A stretch of 64,000 nucleotides of DNA, taken from NCBI GenBank assembly GCA_046293075.1, contig JBKBPL010000015.1, positions 30,011 through 94,010 on the forward strand, written 5' to 3'. Both the position numbers and the translations under genes were made by a program. Below, piece by piece: positions 34,166 through 43,285 of the stretch. The stretch's first letter is position 1; each line of letters opens with the position of its first letter. A model generated the notes under the pieces. It ran no database searches and was not told the origin of the DNA. It saw only the letters and a list, made by a program, of their open reading frames with translations. This stretch comes from Ga0077530 sp046293075. GTDB taxonomy: Bacteria; Pseudomonadota; Alphaproteobacteria; Rhizobiales; Hyphomicrobiaceae.

Positions 34166-34873
34166 ATGAAACAGCCGAGCAAAACCCTCTCCACGCCGAC
34201 GGAGTTCGCTGGCGACCGCGGCGACGCCACGCGCCAGAAGCTGCTTAATGCAGCCATTGACGTATTCGGCCAGTATGGCTTTGACGGCACGACCACACGG
34301 GCGCTCGCCGCAGCCGCCGGCGTCAACCTCCAGGCCATCCCATACTATTTTGGCGGCAAGGAAGGCCTCTATCTGGCGGCCGCCGAGCACCTCGCGACAT
34401 TGATTACAAGCCACATCGGCAGCCGACGGCAGGAGGTCCAGGATCGTCTCGCCGCGATCCAGAGAGAGGGCCGCCCGGTCACGTGCGAGGAAGCGCGCGA
34501 GTTGCTCACGGCCCTGCTGAGCACCCTTGCCGAGGTCATGGTGAGCGAGAAGTCGCGCGCCTGGGCCCGCTTTCTCATTCGCGAGCAGATGGCGCCGACG
34601 GAGGCTTTCGCGAAAATCTACGAGCCTGTCATGCGGCCCAAGGTCGAGACCATCCGCCGGCTGGTCGGCGTCCTCCTCGATTTGCCGCCGACGTCGGAGC
34701 AGGTCGGCCTCAGGGCCCTCTCATTGATCGGCAGCGTGATGGTGTTCCGGGTCGCGAATGCCGCCGTGTTGCGCCAGCTCGAATGGTCCGAGTTGGGGCC
34801 GCAGGAACTGGATGCGATCCGCGCGAATATTTCCGACACGGTGCGCGCGCTCCGTCGTGGAGACGCAAAATGA
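34166..34873 (+). CDS. TetR-family regulator of the CecR (YbiH) type
   Basis: The regulator has a TetR head (RQKLLNAAIDVFGQYGFDGTTTRALAAAAG, read in parts, then NLQAIPYYFGGKEGLYLAA) and the CerR/CecR-type C-terminal domain (MAPTEAFAKIYEPVMRPK). In E. coli, CecR controls ybhGFSR and affects drug sensitivity; the same gene order follows here. ATG 34166 is chosen because ATG 34148 lies inside the palindrome; neither start has a ribosome site. The 407-bp stretch before it back to 33758 holds only the operator. Its stop overlaps the next ATG (ATGA). Confidence 0.85.
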   Translation: MKQPSKTLSTPTEFAGDRGDATRQKLLNAAIDVFGQYGFDGTTTRALAAAAGVNLQAIPYYFGGKEGLYLAAAEHLATLITSHIGSRRQEVQDRLAAIQREGRPVTCEEARELLTALLSTLAEVMVSEKSRAWARFLIREQMAPTEAFAKIYEPVMRPKVETIRRLVGVLLDLPPTSEQVGLRALSLIGSVMVFRVANAAVLRQLEWSELGPQELDAIRANISDTVRALRRGDAK

Positions 34874-35886
34874 ACAAGAGGGCGATTGCGATCCTGACCC
34901 TCGCGGTCGCGGCCGGCGGCGCCCTTGCGTGGTGGGGTGGACTGCTCGGCTCGGGTCACCGCCACAGTGACCCGCATCTCACGCTCTATGGAAATGTCGA
35001 TATACGGCAAGTACAGCTCGGCTTCCGCGTCAGCGGGCGTCTGGCGGAGGCGCTCGTCGACGAAGGCGACTGGGTCAAGGCGGGTGACCACCTCGCCAGC
35101 CTCGACACGCGGCCCTATCAGGACCAGATCCGCATCGCCGAAGCGCAGGTCGCCGCAGCGCGCGCCACGCTCCAGAAGCTTGAGGCGGGCCCGCGCGAGG
35201 CGGAGATTGATCAGGCCCGCGCCGTGCACCAGGAGCGCCTCGCCGATCTTCAGAATGCCGAGCAGGCCCATGAGCGTGCCGTTCGGCTCAGACCCAGCGG
35301 CGCCGTCTCGGAAGCCGCCCTCGATCAGGCCAAGGCGGCCCGTGACATGGCGATGGCGCGTGCGCGCTCGGCGCTCGAGGCGCTGCGCCTCCTCGAGCAG
35401 GGCTCGCGACCCGAGGACATCGCTGCGGCACGTGCGAACCTGCAGGCGAGCGAGGCATCACGCGCGTCCGCTGCAACATCCCTGAAGGATACAGCACTTA
35501 TCGCGCCCGCTGATGGCGTGATCCTGTCGCGCGTGCGCGAGCCCGGCGCGATCGTCTCGCCGAGCGACATTGTCTACGTACTTTCACTGACGACCCCGGT
35601 CTGGGTGCGCACATATATCGCCGAGCCGAACCTTGGTCGCATTCACACCGGCATGAACGTGGAAGTGTTCACCGACAGTGCCCCGGGCAAGCCTTATCGC
35701 GGCACCATCGGCTTCATCTCGCCTGTCGCCGAGTTCACGCCAAAGTCCGTCGAGACGCCGGAGCTCCGCACCGATCTCGTCTATAGACTGCGCGTGGTGG
35801 TCGACCACGGAACCAATGGCCTGCGCCAAGGCATGCCGGTAACGGTGCGCATCCCGCTCGGCAGCACCAATGCAGGTGGCTCATGA
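34870..35886 (+). CDS. ybhG: HlyD/YbhG-type membrane-fusion protein
   Basis: Periplasmic adaptor of an ABC-2 exporter. The 338-residue protein has an N-terminal membrane anchor (residues 4-27), the lipoyl/barrel part (VSGRLAEALVDEGDWVKAGDHLASLD), a long Ala/Glu/Arg coiled coil at about residues 75-205, and the second lipoyl half (LIAPADGVILSRVREPGAIV). GGAG stands seven bases before the ATG, which overlaps the regulator stop. Its stop overlaps the ATPase start, so regulator, adaptor and ATPase are translationally coupled. Confidence 0.92.
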   Translation: MNKRAIAILTLAVAAGGALAWWGGLLGSGHRHSDPHLTLYGNVDIRQVQLGFRVSGRLAEALVDEGDWVKAGDHLASLDTRPYQDQIRIAEAQVAAARATLQKLEAGPREAEIDQARAVHQERLADLQNAEQAHERAVRLRPSGAVSEAALDQAKAARDMAMARARSALEALRLLEQGSRPEDIAAARANLQASEASRASAATSLKDTALIAPADGVILSRVREPGAIVSPSDIVYVLSLTTPVWVRTYIAEPNLGRIHTGMNVEVFTDSAPGKPYRGTIGFISPVAEFTPKSVETPELRTDLVYRLRVVVDHGTNGLRQGMPVTVRIPLGSTNAGGS

Positions 35887-37640
35887 CGCCTGAGGCCGGC
35901 ACGAACGCGTCGCGAACGGCGGCCATCCGGCTCGAAGGCGTCTGCAAGAGGTTCGGTCGCGCGCCGCTGGCGCTGGACGGGATCACTGCGGTTATCCGCA
36001 GCGGTGAGATCACGGGCCTCGTTGGGCCGGATGGCGCCGGCAAGACCACGCTCATTCGCCTGATGACCGGCCTCATGCCGCCCGATGCCGGGACCATTGA
36101 GGTGCTCGGCCACGACACGCGCACCGATGCGGCAGGCATTCACGCTTCGATCGGCTACATGCCGCAGCGCTTCGACCTCTACGAAGATCTTTCCGTCCAG
36201 GAAAACCTCGATCTCTATGCCGATCTGCGCGGGCTCGCGAAATCCGATCGTCCCGCCGTCTACCAGGAGCTCCTGAACTTCACCGACCTCAAGCGCTTCA
36301 CGGCTCGCCTCGCCGGCAATCTCTCCGGCGGTATGAAGCAGAAGCTCGGCTTGGCCTGCGCGCTGCTCAAGAAGCCGCGCCTCCTCCTGCTCGACGAGCC
36401 GAGTGTCGGCGTCGATCCCATTTCGCGTCGCGACCTCTGGAAGATGGTCGAGGCGCTGACGGCGGAAGGCATCGGGGTGCTGTGGTCGACCGCCTACCTC
36501 GATGAAGCCGAGGCGTGCGATCGGGTGCTGCTGCTCAGCCAGGGCAAGCTCCTCTTCGCGGGCATTCCGTCCGATCTCACGGCGCGCGTCGCGGGCCGCG
36601 TGTTCAAGCTCACGGGCACGGCGGGTCGGCACCGTGCCGCTCTCGCGCGCGTCCTCGACGCGGAAGGCGTCATCGATGGCGTCATCCAGGGCGAAGCCAT
36701 CCGCCTCGTCATGAAGAGCGGGAGCGATCCCGCCGCCCTCATTTCCCGTGATGATGGGCCTGAGGCCCGGATTGCACCAGCGCCGCCGCGGTTCGAGGAT
36801 GCCTTCGTGGACATGCTCGGCGGAGGGCCCGGTGGCCGCTCGGACCTTGCAGAGAAGACGCGGGCGCGCCCGGCGGACGATGATCGCCCGGTGATCGAAG
36901 CCAAAGGCCTGACCAAGCGTTTCGGCGACTTCACCGCCGCAGCCGACATCACCTTCGAGGTGCCGCGCGGCGAGATCTTCGGCCTGCTCGGACCGAATGG
37001 CGCCGGCAAGTCCACGACCTTCAAGATGCTCTGCGGGCTCCTGAAGCCCACGCTAGGGGAAGGGCGCGTCGCGGGCTTCGATCTGCGGCGCGATCGCGCC
37101 GAGGCGCGCAACCGGCTCGGCTATATGGCGCAGAAGTTCTCGCTCTACGGTGACCTGAGCGTGGCGCAAAACCTCGCCTTCTTCGCCGGGGTCTACGGCC
37201 TCGCAGGTACACAAAGGCGCGAGCGCATTGGGCTTATGACCGAGATCTTCGACCTCGGCGCGCACGCCGCCTCCAATGCCAAGGACCTGCCGCTCGGCTT
37301 GAAGCAGCGCCTCGCGCTCGCCTGTGCCGTGCTGCACGAGCCGGAGGCGCTCTTCCTTGACGAGCCGACGTCGGGAGTGGATCCGATCACACGGCGCGAG
37401 TTCTGGACTCACATCAATGGTCTCGTTGAGAAAGGCGTCACGGTTCTTGTCACCACCCATTTCATGGACGAAGCCGAGTACTGCGACCGCATCGCGCTCA
37501 TCGACCGCGGCCGTTCAATCGCGCTCGGCACCCCGGATGCGCTCAAGACCAGCGTCGCGACGCCCGAGAACTCCGATCCGACGATGGAGGATGCCTTCAT
37601 CGCGCTCGTGCGGGGCGCCAACGAAAGGGCCGCTGCATGA
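35883..37640 (+). CDS. ybhF: Double ABC ATPase of the YbhF type
   Basis: Two nucleotide-binding domains are fused in 585 residues. The first has Walker A GPDGAGKTT, signature LSGGMKQK and Walker B LLLLDEPSVGVDP. The second (from about residue 335) has Walker A GPNGAGKST, a degenerate signature LPLGLKQR as is usual for YbhF, and Walker B LFLDEPTSGVDP. The protein powers export with two ABC-2 permeases encoded next. It overlaps both neighbours by four bases (ATGA). Confidence 0.94.
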   Translation: MTPEAGTNASRTAAIRLEGVCKRFGRAPLALDGITAVIRSGEITGLVGPDGAGKTTLIRLMTGLMPPDAGTIEVLGHDTRTDAAGIHASIGYMPQRFDLYEDLSVQENLDLYADLRGLAKSDRPAVYQELLNFTDLKRFTARLAGNLSGGMKQKLGLACALLKKPRLLLLDEPSVGVDPISRRDLWKMVEALTAEGIGVLWSTAYLDEAEACDRVLLLSQGKLLFAGIPSDLTARVAGRVFKLTGTAGRHRAALARVLDAEGVIDGVIQGEAIRLVMKSGSDPAALISRDDGPEARIAPAPPRFEDAFVDMLGGGPGGRSDLAEKTRARPADDDRPVIEAKGLTKRFGDFTAAADITFEVPRGEIFGLLGPNGAGKSTTFKMLCGLLKPTLGEGRVAGFDLRRDRAEARNRLGYMAQKFSLYGDLSVAQNLAFFAGVYGLAGTQRRERIGLMTEIFDLGAHAASNAKDLPLGLKQRLALACAVLHEPEALFLDEPTSGVDPITRREFWTHINGLVEKGVTVLVTTHFMDEAEYCDRIALIDRGRSIALGTPDALKTSVATPENSDPTMEDAFIALVRGANERAAA

Positions 37641-38791
37641 CAGCCTCCATGCACCGAACAAGCGAGGCGGATCGCTACGGGACGGCGCGGCGCCTCGCCA
37701 CGCTGATGCGCAAGGAGAGCCTGCAGGTCGTCCGCGACCCGAGCAGCATCCTGATCGCTTTCGTGCTGCCGGCGGTGCTCCTCTTCCTGTTCGGTTATGG
37801 CGTGTCGCTCGATACGGCGCGAACTCGGGTCGGGCTCGTCATCGAGACTCAGACGCCGCTGACGCAGGACCTCGCCGCGAGCTTCCAGGCCTCGCGCCAC
37901 TTTGACGTCGCCATCGCCCGCGACCGGCGCATCTTCGAGGACGACCTCGTGCTTGGCCGCATCCGCGGCCTCATTGTCGTGCCGGCCACGTTCACGGCCG
38001 ATTATACGGCACAGAAGGGTCCGGCCATCCAGGTGATCGTCGACGGATCCGACCCCAACACCGCAAACTTCGTGCAAAACTACACCCAAGGTGTCGTCGC
38101 CAATTGGACGGCGTTGCGCCGCGCGGAGACGACGTCCCGCGCCCCAGCCATCAGCGTACAGCAGCGCTTCTGGTTCAATCCCGAGCTCAAGAGCCGCAAT
38201 TTCCTCGTACCCGGCTCGATCGCGATTGTGATGACGCTGGTCGGAACGCTGCTGACGTCGCTCGTTGTCGCGCGCGAATGGGAGCGCGGCACCATGGAAG
38301 CCATCATGGCAACCCCCGTCACCGCCACCGAGCTGCTTGCCGGCAAGATCCTGCCCTACTTCCTGCTCGGCCTGACCTCGATGACGCTCTGCGTGGCCCT
38401 CGCAGTTCTCCTGTTCGGCGTGCCCTTCCGCGGCTCACTGCTCGCCCTCTATGCGCTGAGCGCAACGTTCCTCGTTCCGGCACTCGGTCAGGGACTGCTC
38501 ATATCGGCAGCCACCAAGAACCAGTTCCTTGCCTCGCAGGCGGCGCTGATCTCGGGCTTTCTCCCGGCATTCCTCCTCTCAGGCTTTCTGTTCGAGATCA
38601 GCTCGATGCCGACGGCAATCCAGTGGATCACCATGATCGTGCCGGCGCGCTATCTCATCCCGAGCCTGCAGACGGTGTTCCTCGCAGGGGACATCTGGCC
38701 GATGTTCCTCCGCGACATCGCCATCATGCTGCTGATTGGCGCGATCCTGTTCCTGCTCGCCGCGCGCAGTACGAAGAAGCGGATCGCGTGA
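37637..38791 (+). CDS. ybhS: ABC-2 type permease YbhS
   Basis: Membrane subunit of 384 residues: one N-terminal helix (ILIAFVLPAVLLFLFGYGVSL), a periplasmic domain of about 130 residues, then five helices beginning GSIAIVMTLVGTLLTSLVVAREWERGTME, read in parts. The RQ/RE-type EWERGTMEAIMATPV loop is the ABC-2 motif that contacts the ATPase. Export of xenobiotics or drugs is inferred from the E. coli homologues. Confidence 0.93.
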   Translation: MTASMHRTSEADRYGTARRLATLMRKESLQVVRDPSSILIAFVLPAVLLFLFGYGVSLDTARTRVGLVIETQTPLTQDLAASFQASRHFDVAIARDRRIFEDDLVLGRIRGLIVVPATFTADYTAQKGPAIQVIVDGSDPNTANFVQNYTQGVVANWTALRRAETTSRAPAISVQQRFWFNPELKSRNFLVPGSIAIVMTLVGTLLTSLVVAREWERGTMEAIMATPVTATELLAGKILPYFLLGLTSMTLCVALAVLLFGVPFRGSLLALYALSATFLVPALGQGLLISAATKNQFLASQAALISGFLPAFLLSGFLFEISSMPTAIQWITMIVPARYLIPSLQTVFLAGDIWPMFLRDIAIMLLIGAILFLLAARSTKKRIA

Positions 38792-38792
38792 C

Positions 38793-39905
38793 ATGTGGTG
38801 GACCCGGCTCAAGGCCCTGATCGTCAAGGAGCTGCTGGCGGTGCTGCGCGATCCCAAGGGGCGCGCGATCCTGATCGGCCCGCCGATCATTCAGCTTGTC
38901 GTATTCGCCTATGCCGCGACGCTCGAGGTGCGCAACGTCGATGTCGTCGTGCTGAACCGCGATGGCGGAAGATGGGGTCACGAACTCGTCCAGCGGATCG
39001 ATGGCGCGCCGACCTTCCGCCGGATCACCCACGCACAGTCCGAGGCGGTGCTGCACGAGGCCATCGACCGTCAGGCAGCCATTGCCGCGGTCCACATTGG
39101 CCCCACCTTCTCGCGCGATATCGAGGCGGGTCGCGCCGCGGACCTGCAGGTCATCCTCGATGGCCGCCGCTCGAATGCCGCGCAGATCGTCGGCGGCTAT
39201 CTCAATCAGATCGTCGCCGGTGTCGCGGCCGACACGCCGGCAGGCAAAAGGGCAGCGAGCTCGGGTGTCAGCGTCGTCGCACGCAACTGGTTCAACGCAA
39301 ACCTCATCTACCAGTGGTTCATGGTGCCCAATCTCGTCGCGAGCATCGCGCTGCTCATCGGGCTTGTCGTGACGGCACTGTCCATCGCGCGCGAGCGCGA
39401 GCTTGGCACCTTCGATCAGCTCATGGTGTCACCGCTTCGCACGCATGAGATCCTCATCGGCAAGCTGGCGGCGCCGATGATCATCGGCCTCTTCCACATA
39501 TCGATCTACATTCTGGCCGCGGTCTTCGTCTTTGGCGTGCCGCTGCGCGGCTCGCTCACCCTGCTCTACGGCAGCGCGATCTTCTACCTCGGATCGGTCG
39601 TCGGGCTTGGCCTCTTCATCTCCGCGCTTTCGAAGACACAGCAGCAGGCCATTCTCGGCGCCTTCCTGTTCCTGGTGCCGGCCATGCTGCTTTCGGGCTT
39701 CGCCACGCCGATCGAAAACATGCCGGACTGGCTGCAGCCCCTGACGCTCATCAATCCGCTGCGCTATTTCCTCGTGATCGTGAGAGGGGTGTTTCTGAAG
39801 GACCTGCCGCTCAGCGAGGTTGTGCTCAACACCCTGCCGCTCGCCATCATTGCAGTCTTCACGCTGAGCGCCGCGGCCTGGCTCTTCCGCCACCGGCTGG
39901 AGTGA
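38793..39905 (+). CDS. ybhR: ABC-2 type permease YbhR
   Basis: Second membrane subunit, 370 residues, with the same layout as YbhS: helix GPPIIQLVVFAYAATLEV, periplasmic domain, and a C-terminal five-helix part with RERELGTFDQLMVSPLRTHEILIGK. The ATG at 38793 lies one base past the ybhS stop. It is the last gene of the operon. The following 239 bp (39906-40144) hold no convincing gene or terminator. Confidence 0.93.
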   Translation: MWWTRLKALIVKELLAVLRDPKGRAILIGPPIIQLVVFAYAATLEVRNVDVVVLNRDGGRWGHELVQRIDGAPTFRRITHAQSEAVLHEAIDRQAAIAAVHIGPTFSRDIEAGRAADLQVILDGRRSNAAQIVGGYLNQIVAGVAADTPAGKRAASSGVSVVARNWFNANLIYQWFMVPNLVASIALLIGLVVTALSIARERELGTFDQLMVSPLRTHEILIGKLAAPMIIGLFHISIYILAAVFVFGVPLRGSLTLLYGSAIFYLGSVVGLGLFISALSKTQQQAILGAFLFLVPAMLLSGFATPIENMPDWLQPLTLINPLRYFLVIVRGVFLKDLPLSEVVLNTLPLAIIAVFTLSAAAWLFRHRLE

Positions 39906-40144
39906 GGCGACGGCTGCCCCGCCACTGCATGATCCAATACCGGTGACCCGGCCGGCCTGCGAAAGCCGGAGTGCCGGGCAGCCCTCACATGCTGGCTCGG
40001 AGGTTGACGGCGGCGGTCGTTCGCTTGATGTTGCGCCCGCGAACACGACCTACCAGAGGCAGAAATTCGCCGCTGCTCCTGTCGCGGGCCTGGGCGGGTT
40101 TCCCCCTGTGCCCCGGCGGCCTTAGGAAAGACGGCACGGAACAC

Positions 40145-41077
40145 ATGAGCAGCTCGCCGAACAGCCCCCTTCCGGGACCCGGACCGACGTCGCGCGTGTT
40201 TTTCTCGCAGCGGCTTCGTCTCCACTACGTGGACTGGGGCAACAGCTCGGCGCCGCCGCTGATCCTCCTGCACGGCGGCCGCGACCACTGCCGGAACTGG
40301 GACTGGGTGGCCGAGCGCCTGCGTCCCCACTGGCATGTCATCGCGCCGGACCTGCGCGGGCATGGCGACAGTGCGTGGTCGCGCACCGGCACGTACAGCA
40401 TGATCGGCTACATCTACGATCTGGCCCAGCTCATTCACCAGCTCAAGCTGGCGCCGGTGACGATCGTCGCCCATTCGCTCGGCGGCAACATCGCCATCCG
40501 CTACGCCGGCATCTATCCGCAGAACGTTGCCCGCCTCGTGGCGATCGAAGGCCTCGGGCCATCGCCGAAGAAGTACGCCGAGCGCTACGGCAAGCCGATC
40601 GAGGAGCGCATCGCCACCTGGATCGAGGACCAGCGCAAGCTGTCCGGCCGTCTGCCGCGCCGCTACGCGACCATCGAGGACGCCTATGCCCGGATGCACG
40701 AGGAGAACAAACACCTCTCGCCCGAGCAGGCACGCCACCTGACCGTTCACGGCGTCAACCAGAACGAGGACGGCACGTACAGCTGGAAGTTCGACAACTA
40801 CGTCCGCTCCTGGCCGCCTGTTGATCTCGACATGGCGGACCTGGCGCGGCTCTGGTCGCGCATCACGTGCCCAACGCTGCTCATTTACGGCAAGGAGAGC
40901 TGGGCGTCCGACCCGCGCGAGGACGGCCGCATCCAGCATTTCAAGAACGCAACCGTCGCCCGCTTCGACCGCGCCGGCCACTGGGTCCACCACGACCGCC
41001 TCGACGACTTCGTGGCCCTCGTGGAGCCCTTCATTGCCGGCAAGCCGCTGCCACAAGGCATTGACGGCATCACCTGA
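40145..41077 (+). CDS. Alpha/beta hydrolase
   Basis: The 310-residue cytoplasmic hydrolase has the oxyanion segment ILLHGGRDHCRNWDWVA, nucleophile Ser111 in AHSLGGN, and the C-terminal catalytic His in DRAGHWVHHD. The acid is probably Asp in the LIYGKESWASDP region. The substrate is unknown; epoxide hydrolases, haloperoxidases and ring-fission product hydrolases share this fold. The ribosome site before ATG 40145 is weak. It is followed after 38 bases by a second hydrolase, probably in one operon. Confidence 0.85.
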   Translation: MSSSPNSPLPGPGPTSRVFFSQRLRLHYVDWGNSSAPPLILLHGGRDHCRNWDWVAERLRPHWHVIAPDLRGHGDSAWSRTGTYSMIGYIYDLAQLIHQLKLAPVTIVAHSLGGNIAIRYAGIYPQNVARLVAIEGLGPSPKKYAERYGKPIEERIATWIEDQRKLSGRLPRRYATIEDAYARMHEENKHLSPEQARHLTVHGVNQNEDGTYSWKFDNYVRSWPPVDLDMADLARLWSRITCPTLLIYGKESWASDPREDGRIQHFKNATVARFDRAGHWVHHDRLDDFVALVEPFIAGKPLPQGIDGIT

Positions 41078-41115
41078 GCGCCCCCCTGTACAGGCTGAGC
41101 CACCACCGGAGAACC

Positions 41116-42027
41116 ATGAGCAAGACCGACGCCGCCGACGCGCGCACCGCGCCCCTCGACGATCCGATCGCCGCGCTCGCAGGGAGCGGCAAGCCGCCGG
41201 CCGATATCGTCGCGGCCGTCGCCGCCGATGCCGAGATCGCAACCACGCCCTGCGGCGAGGGACACCTCGTCTGGCGCCGCTGGGGACGCGGGCGCCCCAT
41301 CGTGCTTGCCCATGGCGGCTCGGGCTCGTGGACGCACTGGATCAAGCAGATCCCCGTTCTCAAGCAGCACTACGAGGTGTGGGCCGTCGACCTGCCGGGG
41401 CTCGGCGATAGTGCCATGCCGCACCACCCGCATACGCCTGCGAGCAGCGGCGAAGCGCTCGCCTACGGTCTCAAGTCGCTCATTCCGCGCGAGCGCCGCG
41501 CGCACGTGGTCGCCTTCTCGTTCGGCGCGCACGTCTCAACGCACGCGCTCGTGCGCCTCGGCGATTGGGTCTCGGACTTCACGATCACGGGCTGTGCCGC
41601 GCTCGGCTTCCAGCAGGGGCCCGGCATCGAGTTCCCGAAGGAGCGCGCCGGCATGAGTGAGGAGGAGCGCATGGGCGTCCACCGCCGACTTCTCGAGATC
41701 CTCATGTTCAAGGAGAAGGGCCGCATCGACCCGCTCGCGGTCTACCTCCAGTCCGAGAACATCCGGCGGGCCCGATTCCGCTCGCGTCCCTTTGCCCGCA
41801 CCGACGAGATCCGCGTCAAGCTGCCCGAGGTGGTGGTGCCCGTCCGCGCGATCTGGGGCGCCGACGACCAGACGGCATGGCCCTCCCTCGAAGCGCGCTA
41901 CGACGCGCTGCGCGAAGGTCATCCCGAACTCGTAACACGCACCGTCCCGGATGCCGGCCACTGGGTGATGTACGAGCAGCCAGCGACTTATACGGCGGCG
42001 CTGCTGGACGTTCTGGCCCTCGCGTGA
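41116..42027 (+). CDS. Alpha/beta hydrolase
   Basis: The 303-residue hydrolase has VLAHGGSGSWTHWIKQI as oxyanion region, nucleophile Ser135 in AFSFGAH, the acid probably in IWGADDQ, and His in PDAGHWVMYE. The first 45 residues are an Ala/Asp-rich extension before the core. GGAG precedes the ATG by four bases. It is not a duplicate of its upstream neighbour, as the residues around the nucleophile and the helical cap differ. Function unknown. Confidence 0.85.
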   Translation: MSKTDAADARTAPLDDPIAALAGSGKPPADIVAAVAADAEIATTPCGEGHLVWRRWGRGRPIVLAHGGSGSWTHWIKQIPVLKQHYEVWAVDLPGLGDSAMPHHPHTPASSGEALAYGLKSLIPRERRAHVVAFSFGAHVSTHALVRLGDWVSDFTITGCAALGFQQGPGIEFPKERAGMSEEERMGVHRRLLEILMFKEKGRIDPLAVYLQSENIRRARFRSRPFARTDEIRVKLPEVVVPVRAIWGADDQTAWPSLEARYDALREGHPELVTRTVPDAGHWVMYEQPATYTAALLDVLALA

Positions 42028-42212
42028 GGCGCCCAATTCCGGGGCAGGTCTCCGGCCGACCTCGCGAACAGGGCGCCAAGCGCCCGATCGGGCCCCTTTC
42101 CCGCGCCCCAGGACTTGCAAAGCAGGGGGCGGTCTGGTACCCACCTGCGGCGAACGAGGAGGGTGGCCGCCGCGCGACAGCCGGGCCGGCCGTTTTCATC
42201 CGTTGTTCCTGT

Positions 42213-42298
42213 GCGGTCGTGGCGGAATTGGTAGACGCACTACCTTGAGGTGGTAGCGCTCACAAGGCGTGGAGGTTCGAGTCCTCTCGACCGCACCA
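42213..42298 (+). tRNA. tRNA-Leu (anticodon GAG)
   Basis: Class II tRNA with acceptor stem GCGGTCG/CGACCGC, anticodon stem CTACC/GGTAG with loop TTGAGGT (anticodon GAG), a variable arm after the anticodon arm, T arm GGAGG-type stem with TTCGAGT loop, discriminator A and encoded CCA ending at 42298. Confidence 0.96.
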
Positions 42299-42424
42299 AC
42301 ACTTAGCTGATCTTCCCTTCTTGCGTCTCTCGCCCAAGGAGAAAAGGCGCCGATCCGCGCCAGCGCTCCCCTTTCCCCTATATTGTGCCCGCGGCAGACG
42401 TGGGCTGAGGCCAGGAGGGCGATC

Positions 42425-43216
42425 GTGCGAACCCGAAACGACAACTGGGGCTCGGATGCCCGCATCGGCATGTTCATCGTCGGCAGCGAGGCGGTGCCCG
42501 AGGCCGAGTGGTGGGCCATGCTGCCGCCGAACGTATCGGTCCACGCTGCCCGCGTGACTGCGCCTGCGCCGTGGGCGCGCTGGCGCGGGGACCAGGCGGG
42601 CGTCGAGCTCGAGGCCGACTTGGTGCGCGGGTGCCGGCAGTTCGGCGCCATGCGCCTATCGGCCGTCACCATCGCCCATACATCGAGCAGTATTGTCGGG
42701 GGCGAGGGCTGGGACGAGGCCGCCGTGGCCGCGCTCGCGGATGCGCTTGGCTCGGGCGCTGTCGTCACGACCAACGGGCTCGACAGCCTCGCCGCGCTGC
42801 GGACAGCCGGCGTGCGCCACCCCTATCTGGTTCTCCCACCGTGGTTCGGCGCGGCGACGGTCGCCGCCGGCGTCCGTTACTACGCCGACCACGGGTACGC
42901 CCCGGCAGCGCACATGCGCTACGATCCCGGTCCGAAATGGCGGCACCTGCCGCCCGGCGAGCTTTACCCGCGCGGCATGGGCTTTGAACAGGAGCTCGAG
43001 CCGCTCTACGCCCAGATTGCGTCGAGCTGCCCGGCTTCCGCGGATGGTGTGCTCATTGCTGGCACCGGCTTTCGCTGTGTGGGCATTCTCGAAGCGCTCG
43101 AGCAGGAGCTGAAGCGTCCAGTCCTTTCCGCCAACCAGGCCAGTCTGTGGCACTGCCTGCGCCTGGCTGGCGTGCGCACGAAGATCCCGGGCTACGGAAG
43201 CCTGTTGCGCCGATGA
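42425..43216 (+). CDS. Asp/Glu racemase superfamily protein (maleate isomerase / arylmalonate decarboxylase-like)
   Basis: The 263-residue protein has the two-domain racemase fold pattern: RIGMFIVGSEAVPEAEWWAMLPPN at the start, IAHTSSSIVGGEGWDE in the middle and LIAGTGFRCVGILEALEQELKRPV near the end. In maleate isomerase and hydantoin racemase, two Cys act as acid and base at positions corresponding to AHTSSS and AGTGFR; neither Cys is at the expected place here, though a Cys follows one residue after the second motif. A changed reaction is therefore likely. GTG 42425 follows AGGAGGG. It precedes a carbamoylase. Confidence 0.75.
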   Translation: MRTRNDNWGSDARIGMFIVGSEAVPEAEWWAMLPPNVSVHAARVTAPAPWARWRGDQAGVELEADLVRGCRQFGAMRLSAVTIAHTSSSIVGGEGWDEAAVAALADALGSGAVVTTNGLDSLAALRTAGVRHPYLVLPPWFGAATVAAGVRYYADHGYAPAAHMRYDPGPKWRHLPPGELYPRGMGFEQELEPLYAQIASSCPASADGVLIAGTGFRCVGILEALEQELKRPVLSANQASLWHCLRLAGVRTKIPGYGSLLRR

Positions 43217-43285
43217 GCGAGGGACCTTCGGCCGCCGATACGATCCGGCCCACTGGCGACCAGCTCCGAGGAGTGAGGCTCCAAG

